A stretch of DNA of 64,000 bases from an uncultured Alistipes sp. (GTDB lineage Bacteria; Bacteroidota; Bacteroidia; Bacteroidales; Rikenellaceae). The stretch's first letter is position 1. The number at the start of each line of letters is the position of its first letter. Positions 17,889-26,543 of this stretch are shown here, piece after piece. Location of the stretch: positions 1 through 64,000 of the forward strand of contig CAJUAV010000009.1 of the NCBI GenBank assembly GCA_910584485.1. The letters are read 5' to 3'. The notes beneath the pieces are model-generated. The model was not told the DNA's origin. It saw only the letters and a program-made list of their open reading frames with translations, and ran no database searches. Position numbers and translations under genes: made by a program.

Positions 17889-18710
17889 ATGGAACAATTG
17901 CGTCTTTCGATCGAGGCGGCGTGGGAAAACCGCGACCTGCTGCGCGAGCCGGCCACCGTCGAAGCAATCCGCGAGGCGATCCGCCTCGTCGATGCGGGCG
18001 AGCTGCGCACGGCCGAGCCCGTCGATGCGGAGCAGAGCGCCTGGCGGGTGAACGAATGGGTCAAGAAGGCCGTGCTGCTCTACTTTCCGATCCAGCCCAT
18101 GCGCAAGATGCAGGGGGGCGAACTCGAATGGTTCGACAAGATGGAGCTCAAGCACGACTACGACCGCCTCGGCGTGCGCGTCGTGCCGTCGGCCGTGGCG
18201 CGCTACGGCGCCTACATCGCCCCGGGGGCGATCCTGATGCCCTCCTACGTCAACATCGGCGCCTACGTCGACACGGGCACGATGGTCGACACGTGGGCCA
18301 CGGTAGGCTCCTGCGCCCAGATCGGCAAACACGTCCACCTCTCGGGCGGCGTGGGGATCGGCGGCGTGCTCGAACCCGTGCAGGCGGCCCCCGTCATCGT
18401 CGAGGACAACTGCTTCATCGGCTCGCGCTCGATCGTCGTCGAGGGGGCGCGCGTCTGCCGCGAGGCGGTGCTCGGCTCGAATACGGTCATCACGGGATCG
18501 ACCCGTATCATCGACGTCACGGGCACGGAGCCCGTCACCTACAAAGGGTACGTCCCGCCCCGCTCGGTGGTCGTCCCGGGCAGCTACCGCAAGCAGTTCC
18601 CCGCGGGCGAGTACAGCGTTTCGTGCGCCCTGATCATCGGCCGCCGCAAGGAGTCGACCGACAAGAAGACCTCGCTCAACGACACGCTGCGCGAATTCGG
18701 CATCCAGTAA
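17889..18710 (+). CDS. dapD: Tetrahydrodipicolinate N-succinyltransferase
   Basis: The 273-residue protein belongs to the left-handed beta-helix (hexapeptide repeat) acyltransferases. It succinylates tetrahydrodipicolinate on the way to meso-DAP and lysine. The helix is visible as repeating turns (GAYIAPGAILMPSYVNIGAY, then GTMVDTWATVGSCAQIG), with the conserved loop GGVGIGGVLEP. The ATG at 17889 (MEQLRLSIEA) was chosen; the upstream in-frame start would fall on the promoter. Together with lysC across the divergent promoter it forms a lysine/DAP pair. Confidence 0.94.
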   Translation: MEQLRLSIEAAWENRDLLREPATVEAIREAIRLVDAGELRTAEPVDAEQSAWRVNEWVKKAVLLYFPIQPMRKMQGGELEWFDKMELKHDYDRLGVRVVPSAVARYGAYIAPGAILMPSYVNIGAYVDTGTMVDTWATVGSCAQIGKHVHLSGGVGIGGVLEPVQAAPVIVEDNCFIGSRSIVVEGARVCREAVLGSNTVITGSTRIIDVTGTEPVTYKGYVPPRSVVVPGSYRKQFPAGEYSVSCALIIGRRKESTDKKTSLNDTLREFGIQ

Positions 18711-18724
18711 AACGGCCCCGACGG

Positions 18725-19282
18725 ATGAAAAAGCCTCCACACCGCCCCTGGCAGGTGCTCGCGAGCGAATACCTGGCCCGCCGCCCCTGGTTCACCGTAC
18801 GGCGCGAGCGGGTGCGGCTCCCCTCGGGAGTCGAGGTGCCCGAATGGTACGTCTTCGAGTTTCCCGACTGGGTGAACGTCATCGCCCGCACCGAGGAGGG
18901 GCGCTACGTGCTGGTCTCGCAGTACCGCCACGCCCGCGGCACGACCTGCTACGAGCTGGTCGCGGGGTGCTGCGAGGCGGGCGAGACGCCCCTCGAAAGC
19001 GCCCGCCGCGAGCTGCTCGAGGAGACGGGCTACGGCGGCGGCCGGTGGCGCCCCTTCATGGTCACGGCGCCCAACCCGACCAACCACACGAACCGCAGCC
19101 ACACGTTCCTCGCCGAGGGGGTACGCCGCCTCGCGCCGCAGCAGGCCGAGGAGACCGAAGACATCGACGTGCACCTGCTCACGGAGGAGGAGGTGCGCGA
19201 GCTGCTGGAGGCGGATGCCGTCGAGCAGTGCCTCCACGCGGCGCCGCTGTGGAAATATTTCGCGACGCGGGAGGGGAGATAG
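18725..19282 (+). CDS. Nudix hydrolase
   Basis: The 185-residue protein has a complete Nudix box, G(x5)E(x7)REUxEExGU, from Gly81 to Tyr103 (Glu87, Arg95, Glu96, Glu99, Glu100). The flanking sequence (WVNVIARTEEGRYVLVSQYR) resembles ADP-ribose pyrophosphatase-type enzymes, but the substrate is not determined. It starts 14 bp after dapD and may be co-transcribed. It ends at the edge of a hairpin-repeat spacer. Confidence 0.85.
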   Translation: MKKPPHRPWQVLASEYLARRPWFTVRRERVRLPSGVEVPEWYVFEFPDWVNVIARTEEGRYVLVSQYRHARGTTCYELVAGCCEAGETPLESARRELLEETGYGGGRWRPFMVTAPNPTNHTNRSHTFLAEGVRRLAPQQAEETEDIDVHLLTEEEVRELLEADAVEQCLHAAPLWKYFATREGR

Positions 19283-19500
19283 CGGGCGGCTTCCAGCGCG
19301 CTTTTCGCGCGATGCGCTGCCCGGGCTGAAGCCTGCGGAGCGCACGCATGTTCGCCCAAACTGCGGGCCTGAAGCTGCGAGAGGCTTCGGCCCGCCGATG
19401 GCTGCGCCAGCGAGCCCGTCGGCGAGTTGCAGCCCTCCGCCAGGGGGCGGCTGCCATCTGCCGCACTATCGTGCGCCATGCCCCCCTATTAAAAAAACAC
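19283..19500 (+). repeat. Hairpin-repeat block between the Nudix gene and birA
   Basis: Module 1 is at 19363-19409: GCGGGCC/GGCCCGC enclosing GAAGC/GCTTC, then the hairpin TGGC-TGC-GCCA. A third module at about 19427-19455 reads GCAGCC...GGCTGC around CTCCGCCAGGGGGC. It is followed by the small hairpin CGCAC-TATC-GTGCG (19462-19475). No gene is seen. Confidence 0.7.
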
Positions 19501-19506
19501 TTCGCC

Positions 19507-20232
19507 ATGATCTACCGATTCGACACCCTGACCTCGACCAACGACGAGGCGCGCGCTCCGAAATACCGCCACGGCGACATCGTCTGGGCCGAGCGCCAGA
19601 CCGCTGGCCGCGGCCAGCGCGGCCACACCTGGATCAGCCCCGAAGGGGAAAACCTGACCTTCACGCTCGTCGCCGAGCCCCGTTTTCTGGCGGCCGACCG
19701 CCAGTTCCTGCTGTTGGAGGCGATCGCCGCAGCGCTGTGCGACACCTTCGCCGACTTCGGCATCGACACGCGCATCAAGTGGACGAACGACATCTACCAC
19801 GGCGACCGCAAACTGGTGGGGATTCTGATCGAGCACTTTTACGCGGGAGCGACCCTCGCGCGGACGGTGATCGGCATCGGCATCAACATCAACCAGACCG
19901 CCTTCGACCCCGCCCTGCCCAACCCCGTCTCGATGCGGCAGATCGCGGGGCGGAGCTTCGACCGCGGGGCGGTGCTCGCCGCCTTCGAGCGCCGCTTCGC
20001 CGAGCGCTACGCCCTCCTCGAACGGGGCGACGCAGCCGCCCTGGACGAGGCCTACCGCGCACGCCTCTACCGCCTCGGATGCGAACAGCGCTTCCGCCTG
20101 CCCGACGGCACCCCCTTCACGGCGGTGATCGAGGGGGTCCGCACGGGGGGCGAACTGGTGTTGCGGCGGGCGGACGGCACGTGCGCCGAGTACCGTTTCC
20201 GCGAGGTCGAATTCGTCATCGAGGGGCGTTGA
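19507..20232 (+). CDS. birA: Biotin-[acetyl-CoA carboxylase] ligase
   Basis: The 241-residue biotin protein ligase attaches biotin to carboxylase carrier lysines. The adenylate-binding loop is GRGQRG (34-39), and KWTNDIY and KLVGIL follow, as in BirA. There is no N-terminal helix-turn-helix, so it is a monofunctional ligase and not a repressor. The start MIYRFDTLTSTND at 19507 matches the usual beginning of this family; longer frames run into the repeat block. Confidence 0.92.
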   Translation: MIYRFDTLTSTNDEARAPKYRHGDIVWAERQTAGRGQRGHTWISPEGENLTFTLVAEPRFLAADRQFLLLEAIAAALCDTFADFGIDTRIKWTNDIYHGDRKLVGILIEHFYAGATLARTVIGIGININQTAFDPALPNPVSMRQIAGRSFDRGAVLAAFERRFAERYALLERGDAAALDEAYRARLYRLGCEQRFRLPDGTPFTAVIEGVRTGGELVLRRADGTCAEYRFREVEFVIEGR

Positions 20233-20286
20233 GCGCCCGAATCCGCCGCGGAAATCGCCGAAGCACCGAAAAAGGTGCGATTTTTA

Positions 20287-20316
20287 TTGCTGTTACAAAA
20301 ATAACAGTTATCTTTG
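20287..20316 (+). promoter_or_regulatory. gcvH: gcvH promoter with an internal palindrome
   Basis: TTG (20287-20289), a 19-bp spacer and TATCTTTG (20309-20316) form the promoter. The spacer holds a perfect inverted repeat CTGTTA-CAAAAA-TAACAG (20290-20307), which fills the interval between the two boxes and looks like an operator. Confidence 0.7.
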
Positions 20317-20366
20317 CATGCGTTAAGATTGTGCAAATTCACACCCTTTTAAAACACGTATAAGCC

Positions 20367-20747
20367 ATGAGCAACATTCCGGCTAATCTGAAGTATTCGA
20401 ACGACCACGAGTGGTGTCTGCTGGAGGGCGACACGGCCACGATCGGCATCACCGATTTCGCACAGAGCCAGTTGGGCGACATCGTCTTCGTCGATGTGCC
20501 GACCGTCGGCGAGACGGTCGCCGCAGGCGAGGTCTTCGGTTCGATCGAGGCCGTCAAGACCGTCAGCGACGCCTTCCTGCCGATGGGCGGCGAGGTGACG
20601 GAATTCAACGAGGCGGTCGACGCCGATCCCGCGCTGGTCAACAAGGATCCCTACGGCGAGGGCTGGCTCGTCAAGGTGAAGGTTTCGGATCCCGCCGAGT
20701 TCGACGCGCTGCTCACCCCCGCCCAGTACGCCGAGCTGATCGGCTGA
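20367..20747 (+). CDS. gcvH: Glycine cleavage system H protein
   Basis: The 126-residue lipoyl carrier shuttles the aminomethyl group between the P, T and L proteins. The lipoylated lysine is Lys64 in GSIEAVKTVSDA, and the beta-barrel lipoyl fold is complete. No gcvT or gcvP lies next to it. It has its own promoter with an operator-like palindrome. Confidence 0.95.
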   Translation: MSNIPANLKYSNDHEWCLLEGDTATIGITDFAQSQLGDIVFVDVPTVGETVAAGEVFGSIEAVKTVSDAFLPMGGEVTEFNEAVDADPALVNKDPYGEGWLVKVKVSDPAEFDALLTPAQYAELIG

Positions 20748-20968
20748 CCCCGCCGCGTCCCCTGCCCGCCGTGCGAACGACCCTCCGCGGCGCAGCGGCC
20801 CGCGCCGCAGGCACCGAAACGGTCTTCCCGAACGGAGGCCCGTGCTGCGGCGGAGCGACCGCCCCTTGTCCGTCGGCGGAGCATTCGGCCGGCGAGCGGA
20901 ATCGGTACGCCCCGCGGCGAACGATCGTCGCACGCTATTTGAATACGAATCAAAAAAACGCATAGAAC

Positions 20969-21961
20969 ATGAAATTCCTGACGAATGACAAATTGGTGAT
21001 TGTCGGCGCCGCCGGCATGATCGGTTCGAACATGGCCCAGACGGCCCTCATGATGGGGCTGACCTCCAACCTCTGCCTCTACGACGTCTTCTCGCCCGAA
21101 GGGGTGGCCGAGGAGCTGCGCCAGAGCGGCTTCGACGAGGCGAACATCACCGCCACGACGAACGTGGCCGAAGCCTTCAAGGATGCCAAGTACATCCTCT
21201 CGTCGGGCGGCGCTCCCCGCAAGCAGGGCATGACGCGCGAAGACCTGCTGAAGGGCAACTGCGAGATCGCCGAGCAGCTCGGCAAGGACATCAAGCAGTA
21301 CTGCCCCGACGTGAAGCACGTGGTCATCATCTTCAACCCCGCCGACCTGACGGGTCTCGTGACGCTGCTCTACTCGGGCCTGAAGCCCTCGCAGGTGACG
21401 ACCCTCGCAGGCCTCGACTCGACGCGTCTGCAGAGCGCCCTGGCCAAAAAATTCGGCGTGCCCCAGTACAAGGTGACGGGCAGCGCCACCTACGGCGGCC
21501 ACGGCGAGCAGATGGCCGTCTTCGGTTCGGCCGTCAAGATCGACGGCAAGCCGCTGAACGACCTCATCGGCACCCCCGCCCTCTCGGCCGAGGAGTGGGC
21601 GGCCATCAAGACGGCCGTCACGAAGGGCGGCGCCAAGATCATCGAGCTGCGCGGCCGCTCGTCGTTCCAGAGCCCCTCGTACCTCTCGGTCGAGATGATC
21701 CGTTCGGCCATGGGCGGCGAAACGTTCCGCTGGCCTGCCGGCACCTACGTGCAGACCGACAAGTACGACCACATCATGATGGCCATGCAGACGACCATCG
21801 ACGCGACGGGCTGCCACTACACGATGCCCGTCGGCACCCCCGAGGAGATCGCGGGTCTCGACGCCAGCTACGCCCACCTCTGCAAGATGCGCGACGAGCT
21901 GGTCGAGCTGGGCATCGTTCCCGCCATCTCGGAGTGGAACAAGATCAACCCCAACCTGTAA
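20969..21961 (+). CDS. mdh: Malate dehydrogenase
   Basis: The 330-residue NAD-dependent dehydrogenase interconverts malate and oxaloacetate. The Rossmann glycine motif is GAAGMIG (13-19), and the catalytic histidine is His178 in YGGHGEQM. The GGAPRKQGMTREDLL loop with the substrate arginines fits the malate rather than the lactate branch. It lies 221 bp after gcvH and ends in a strong terminator. No clear promoter box was found in the spacer. Confidence 0.93.
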   Translation: MKFLTNDKLVIVGAAGMIGSNMAQTALMMGLTSNLCLYDVFSPEGVAEELRQSGFDEANITATTNVAEAFKDAKYILSSGGAPRKQGMTREDLLKGNCEIAEQLGKDIKQYCPDVKHVVIIFNPADLTGLVTLLYSGLKPSQVTTLAGLDSTRLQSALAKKFGVPQYKVTGSATYGGHGEQMAVFGSAVKIDGKPLNDLIGTPALSAEEWAAIKTAVTKGGAKIIELRGRSSFQSPSYLSVEMIRSAMGGETFRWPAGTYVQTDKYDHIMMAMQTTIDATGCHYTMPVGTPEEIAGLDASYAHLCKMRDELVELGIVPAISEWNKINPNL

Positions 21962-22000
21962 TCCCGCGGCGGTCGCTGCGACCCCGCCCCGAAAACCCGA

Positions 22001-22033
22001 AAACCGTCGGCCGTTCCGGCCGGCGGTTTTTTT
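22001..22033 (+). terminator. Rho-independent terminator of mdh
   Basis: AAACCGTCGGCC pairs with GGCCGGCGGTTT (one G:U) around a GTTCC loop and is followed by a run of seven T. Confidence 0.9.
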
Positions 22034-22068
22034 CGCCGCATACGGAGGCGACAAAAACGACCGGAAGA

Positions 22069-22100
22069 TTTGGTAATGCAAGACAAATGACGTAATTTTG
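22069..22100 (+). promoter_or_regulatory. Promoter of the polysaccharide-export genes
   Basis: TTTG (22069-22072), a 20-bp spacer and TAATTTTG (22093-22100) fit the consensus well. An 83-bp leader precedes the ATG at 22184. Confidence 0.85.
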
Positions 22101-22183
22101 CAAACATGCACTGCGTACACCCGCTTCGGCCGCGAATCCGAGGGTGTTACGGGGTCCGCAAAACGGCAAATTCAGGTAGTTTT

Positions 22184-24637
22184 ATGAAAAAATACATCCT
22201 AACGACGCTTTTCACGCTCTTTGCGGCGGGGCTCGCCTGCGCGCAGATGAGCGACGCCGCCGTAGTCCGCTACGCCAAAGAGGGCATGCAGCAGGGCAAG
22301 AGCCGGCAGCAGATCGGCAAAGAGCTGATGCTGCGCGGCGTCACGCGCGACCAGATCGAACGGCTGCGCGACCGCTACGAGGGCGACGAAACCCCGCAGA
22401 CGACCCGCATCGCCCCCGCCGTCATCGACCGCGAACGACAGGTCGAGCCGGTCGGGGAGCTTTCAGGCTCCCCCGTGACTGCCGAAGGGACGCCCGCAGC
22501 CGAGACGGCCGCCCCCGCTCCGCAGCAACCGCAGCAACCGCAGGGGACACAGGGGACACAACAGCCGCAGGAGACGATCTACGGCCACTCGGTCTTCAGC
22601 AGCCCCGCCCTGACGTTCGAACCGAACGTCAACCAGGCGACCCCGGCCGACTATCGGCTGGGGCCGGGCGACGAGGTCATCATCGACATCTGGGGCGCCA
22701 ACGAAGACAGCGTCCGCCGCACGATCACGCCCGAAGGCAACATCATGGTCGAGCAGCTGGGCCCCGTCTTCCTGAACGGACTGACGATCGCCGAGGCGGA
22801 GCAGAAGATCCGCCGCATCTTCGCCCGCAAGTACGCGGGGGTCTCGGGCGATGAGCCCGAGTCGGAGATCGGTCTCACGCTGGGCCGGATCCGCACGATC
22901 CAGATCAACCTCATGGGCGAGGTGACCACCCCGGGCACCTACCGTCTTTCGCCCTTCTCGACCGTCTTCCACGCCCTCTACAAGGCGGGCGGCATCACGC
23001 CGATCGGCACCCTGCGCAACATCGACGTGCTGCGCGGCGGCAAGCGACTGACGACGGTCGACGTCTACGACTACCTCTTCCGCGGCGACCTGACGGGCGA
23101 CATCCGCCTCCAGGAGGGCGACGTCATCATCGTGCACCCCTACGACCGCCTGGTCGCCATCGACGGCAACGTCAAGCGGCCGATGCGCTACGAACTCAAA
23201 CAGAACGAGACGCTCGCCGCGCTCCTCGCCTACGCGGGCGGCTTCACGGGCGACGCCTACACGGCCGACGTGCGGCTGATCCGCCGCAGCGGACGCGAGC
23301 GCACGATCCACACGATCGACGCCGCCTCGTTCGAACGCTGCCCGATGGAGGACGGCGACGCCGTGACGGTCGGGGCGACGCTCGAACGCTTCGCCAACAT
23401 GGTCGAGGTCCGCGGCGCCATCTACCGCCCGGGACTCTACGAGCTGGGCACCGACATCCAGAGCATCGGCGACCTCGTCCGCCGCGCCGACGGCGTCACG
23501 GAGGATGCCTTCCGCGCACGCGCCCTGCTCTACCGCGAGCAGGAGGACCTGACGCTCGAGATGATCGCCGTCAACCTCGGGGGCATCCTCGACGGCACGA
23601 CGCCCGACATCGCCCTGCGCCGCAACGACATTCTGGTCATCGCCAACATCCGCGAGCTGGAGGAGAAGGGCGACCTGACGATCGGCGGCGAGGTGATGCG
23701 CCCGGGCAGCTATCCCTATGCCGAGAACACCACTATCGAAGACCTCATCATCCGCGCGGGCGGCCTGCTCGACGGCGCCTCGACGGCCAAGGTAGACGTA
23801 TCGCGCCGTCTGAAAGACCCGCGCGGCACCGCCCCGACGCGCGAATTGAGCCGCATCTTCACCTTCGCGGTCAAGGACGGCTACGTCGTCGAGGGGAACC
23901 CCGACTTCGTGCTGGAGCCCTACGACATCGTCGACGTCCGCAAGAGCCCCGCCTACCAGATCCAGCAGCAGGTGACGCTGGCGGGCGAGGTGGTCTTCCC
24001 GGGCAACTACACGCTGGTCCGCAAGACCGAACGCATCTCGGATCTGGTCAAGCGGGCGGGCGGCATCACGGCGGATGCCTACCTGCGCGGCGGCCGTCTG
24101 CTGCGCCGCATGAACGAGGAGGAGCGCGCCGTACGCGAAGAGACGCTCCGCATGGCGCGGCAGGACAGCGGTTCGGACTCGCTCTCGCTCGGCAAGCTGC
24201 AAGTAGGCGACACCTACCCCGTCGGCATCGAGCTCGACAAGGCGCTGGAGAACCCCGGATCGGACTACGACATGGTGCTGCGCGAGGGCGACCGTCTGGT
24301 CGTTCCCGAATACGTCAGCACGGTCAAGGTGACGGGCGAGGTGATGCGCCCCAACACCGTTCTCTACAAGAGCAACGAGGGGCTGAAATACTACATCGAC
24401 CAGGCGGGCGGCTACGGCAGCGACGCCAAGCGCGGCCGCGCCTACATCGTCTACATGAACGGTACGATCGCCCGCACGAAGCGCTGGGGCCGCAACCGGC
24501 TGGAGCCCGGCTGCGAGATCATCGTGCCGACCAAACGCGCCCGCCGACGCACGAGCCTGGCCGAAATCCTGGGCATCACCACCTCGGCCGCCACGCTCGG
24601 CACGGCCGCCGCGGCGATCGCCAACAGCACCAAATAA
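22184..24637 (+). CDS. SLBB-domain polysaccharide export outer-membrane protein (Wza-like)
   Basis: The 817-residue protein has a signal peptide (MKKYILTTLFTLFAAGLACA). A helical SHOCT-like segment follows (KEGMQQGKSRQQIGKELM). A Pro/Gln linker encoded by 9-bp microrepeats (about 22518-22570) comes next, then the Poly_export domain (PADYRLGPGDEVIIDIWG, about 150-235) and about five or six SLBB repeats (each with V-x-G-E/N-V-x-x-P-G type starts). It ends in a hydrophobic Ala-rich stretch. By family, it forms the outer-membrane channel for capsule or exopolysaccharide. The Wzz-like gene follows after 10 bp; no glycosyltransferase is in view. Confidence 0.88.
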   Translation: MKKYILTTLFTLFAAGLACAQMSDAAVVRYAKEGMQQGKSRQQIGKELMLRGVTRDQIERLRDRYEGDETPQTTRIAPAVIDRERQVEPVGELSGSPVTAEGTPAAETAAPAPQQPQQPQGTQGTQQPQETIYGHSVFSSPALTFEPNVNQATPADYRLGPGDEVIIDIWGANEDSVRRTITPEGNIMVEQLGPVFLNGLTIAEAEQKIRRIFARKYAGVSGDEPESEIGLTLGRIRTIQINLMGEVTTPGTYRLSPFSTVFHALYKAGGITPIGTLRNIDVLRGGKRLTTVDVYDYLFRGDLTGDIRLQEGDVIIVHPYDRLVAIDGNVKRPMRYELKQNETLAALLAYAGGFTGDAYTADVRLIRRSGRERTIHTIDAASFERCPMEDGDAVTVGATLERFANMVEVRGAIYRPGLYELGTDIQSIGDLVRRADGVTEDAFRARALLYREQEDLTLEMIAVNLGGILDGTTPDIALRRNDILVIANIRELEEKGDLTIGGEVMRPGSYPYAENTTIEDLIIRAGGLLDGASTAKVDVSRRLKDPRGTAPTRELSRIFTFAVKDGYVVEGNPDFVLEPYDIVDVRKSPAYQIQQQVTLAGEVVFPGNYTLVRKTERISDLVKRAGGITADAYLRGGRLLRRMNEEERAVREETLRMARQDSGSDSLSLGKLQVGDTYPVGIELDKALENPGSDYDMVLREGDRLVVPEYVSTVKVTGEVMRPNTVLYKSNEGLKYYIDQAGGYGSDAKRGRAYIVYMNGTIARTKRWGRNRLEPGCEIIVPTKRARRRTSLAEILGITTSAATLGTAAAAIANSTK

Positions 24638-24647
24638 CACATGGACC

Positions 24648-25748
24648 ATGGAACGGAACGAAACACGCGAACGGATCTCCGCCGAAGAGGAGATCGATCT
24701 GCTGGAGCTGGCCCGCAAGCTCTGGGCCGAACGGCGGCTGATCCTGCGCTGGTGCGGCATCGCCGTCATCGTCGGCCTCGTCATCGCCTTCAGCATCCCG
24801 AAGGAGTATACGACCACGGTCAAGCTGGCCCCCGAAAGCACGGAGGGGCGCAGCGGCACGGGCAATCTGGGGGCGCTGGCCTCGATGGCGGGGATCAACC
24901 TCGGCTCGGGCGGCGGCTCGGATGCCGTCTATCCCGACCTCTACCCCGATGTCGTCGCCTCGATCCCCTTCGCGGTGGGCCTCTTCGACGTGGAGGTGAC
25001 CGACAAAAAAGGCGAGCTGCGAACCGACCTCTACACCTATATGCAGGAGGAGCTGCGCGCACCGTGGTGGAGCGCCGTGATCCGCCTGCCCTTCCGCGCG
25101 CTCGGCTGGTTCACGGGGCTTTTCCGCGACAAGGAGGAGGCTGCGGGCGAGGAAGGCACGGACGCCTTTCGGCTGAACTATGAGGAGGCGGCCGCCGTAA
25201 CGAACCTCGGACAGCGCATCCTGGTATCGGTCGACAAGAAGACCTCCGTCATCACCCTCTCGGTGACGATGCAGGACCCGCTGATCGCCGCCACGCTGAC
25301 CGACACGGTGCTGCTGCGCCTGCAGGAGTACATCACCGACTATCGCACGAACAAGGCGCGCAACGACCTGGAGTTCACGCAGAAACTCTTCGACGAGGCG
25401 CAGACGAACTACTATCGGGCGCAGAAGCGCTTCGCCGACTACCTCGACACCAACCAGAACATCGTCCTGCGGTCGGTGCGGATCGAGCAGGAGCGGCTGC
25501 AGAACGAAACGGACCTCGCCTACAACCTCTACAACCAGATGGCGCAGCAGTTGCAGCTCGCCCGCGCCAAGGTGCAGGAGTCGACCCCCGTCTACACCGT
25601 CATCCAGCCCGCCACGGTCGCGCTGAAGCCCTCGAAGCCCTCGAAGCCGATGATTCTCCTCGGTTTCATCTTCCTGGCAGGCTGCGCCGCAGCGGGATGG
25701 GTCCTCTTCGGACGCGACCTCGCGACGAACTTCCGAAACGACCGATAG
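24648..25748 (+). CDS. Wzz-type chain-length determinant / tyrosine-kinase-like membrane protein
   Basis: The 366-residue protein has the Wzz architecture: an N-terminal membrane helix (about 35-52), a periplasmic part with coiled-coil character (about 225-310), and a second helix near 340-358 after the Pro-rich motif KPSKPSKP. No Walker motif is present, so it is a pure polysaccharide co-polymerase partner without the BY-kinase domain. It is co-transcribed with the exporter and ends at a perfect 21-bp terminator, so the unit has only two genes. Confidence 0.87.
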   Translation: MERNETRERISAEEEIDLLELARKLWAERRLILRWCGIAVIVGLVIAFSIPKEYTTTVKLAPESTEGRSGTGNLGALASMAGINLGSGGGSDAVYPDLYPDVVASIPFAVGLFDVEVTDKKGELRTDLYTYMQEELRAPWWSAVIRLPFRALGWFTGLFRDKEEAAGEEGTDAFRLNYEEAAAVTNLGQRILVSVDKKTSVITLSVTMQDPLIAATLTDTVLLRLQEYITDYRTNKARNDLEFTQKLFDEAQTNYYRAQKRFADYLDTNQNIVLRSVRIEQERLQNETDLAYNLYNQMAQQLQLARAKVQESTPVYTVIQPATVALKPSKPSKPMILLGFIFLAGCAAAGWVLFGRDLATNFRNDR

Positions 25749-25767
25749 GCGGCGCACCGCCTCTCCG

Positions 25768-25819
25768 AAAATCGACAGCGGCATCGCCCTTTTTCAAGGC
25801 GATGCCGCTGTCGATTTTT
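25768..25819. terminator. Bidirectional terminator with a 21-bp perfect stem
   Basis: Arms 25768-25788 and 25798-25818 are perfect complements around a nine-base loop. A's start the left arm and T's end the right, so it works on both strands for the convergent genes. Confidence 0.92.
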
Positions 25820-25831
25820 CGCGCAACGGGG

Positions 25832-26542
25832 TCAGCGCACGGCCGCCTCCATCCCCGCCGCCACGCGATCGACGACGATCGACATGCAGGGGAGGCCGTC
25901 GCAGCGCGACAGGGAGGTGATGCCGCGGTAGTCTACGACGAAGAGTTCGTCGTAGATGCCGAGCGCCGAGCGGCGCAGCGGCTGCTCCTCGAAGCGGATG
26001 CCCGCCGCCGCCAGCCCCCGCTCCAGGAGCAGCGTCTCGGCCGAGGGGTGGCGCCGTTCGCCGTAGACCGCCCCGTCGCGGATCGCGAAGAGGGGCGCAT
26101 CGCCGACGGAGCGGCAGATGCCCGCAGCGTCGCAGCGCACCGCCGCGTCGGCCCCCAGCCGCCGCGCCGCCTCCGCGGCCAGTGCATCGGCTGCCTCCGA
26201 AGCGGAGGTCGGCAGCTCCGTCAGCAGCCGTTCGCAGGGGATCGTCACCGCCGCGGGGCGCAGGCTCCGCACGGCATAGCCCGCATAAAGCGAGGTGCCG
26301 AGCGGCCGCAGCCGCTCCGTGCCGTCGGCCGCGACCTCGATGCGGACGAAGCCCGACACCGCCGCGGGATAGCGCTCGGCGCGCGCCGCGGCGAGCAGGC
26401 GCCGCTCCACGTCGCGCCGCTCGGGACGGTACGACCGCCCGAAGAGGGTCGCCGCCCCCGCCGCCAGCACGGCAAGGTGCTCGTCGAGCAGCCGCGCGCG
26501 GCCCCCGAAGAGGTGGATCGTCTGGTACACGTAGGGGATCAT
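25832..26542 (-). CDS. Aminotransferase class IV-like protein without any lysine
   Basis: The 236-residue protein aligns by eye with fold-type IV PLP enzymes (BCAT / ADC lyase). LFGGRARLLDEHLAVL fits the N-terminal substrate strand, GADAAVRCDAAGICRSVGDA fits the region that normally reads GADE...EGSTSN, and YDELFVVDYRGITSLSRCDG fits the C-terminal cofactor loop. However, the protein contains no lysine at all, so the Schiff-base residue is absent, and the EGSxxN cofactor motif is lost. It may bind a ligand without PLP chemistry or have a new role. It starts 1 bp after holA, at MIPYVYQ. The family is clear, the activity is not. Confidence 0.7.
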   Translation of the reverse strand: MIPYVYQTIHLFGGRARLLDEHLAVLAAGAATLFGRSYRPERRDVERRLLAAARAERYPAAVSGFVRIEVAADGTERLRPLGTSLYAGYAVRSLRPAAVTIPCERLLTELPTSASEAADALAAEAARRLGADAAVRCDAAGICRSVGDAPLFAIRDGAVYGERRHPSAETLLLERGLAAAGIRFEEQPLRRSALGIYDELFVVDYRGITSLSRCDGLPCMSIVVDRVAAGMEAAVR

Positions 26543-26543
26543 G

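Noticed and set aside
22101..22183. Structured leader or antitermination site of the exporter genes
   Set aside because: No convincing hairpin with a U-run or conserved element could be drawn in the 83-bp leader.
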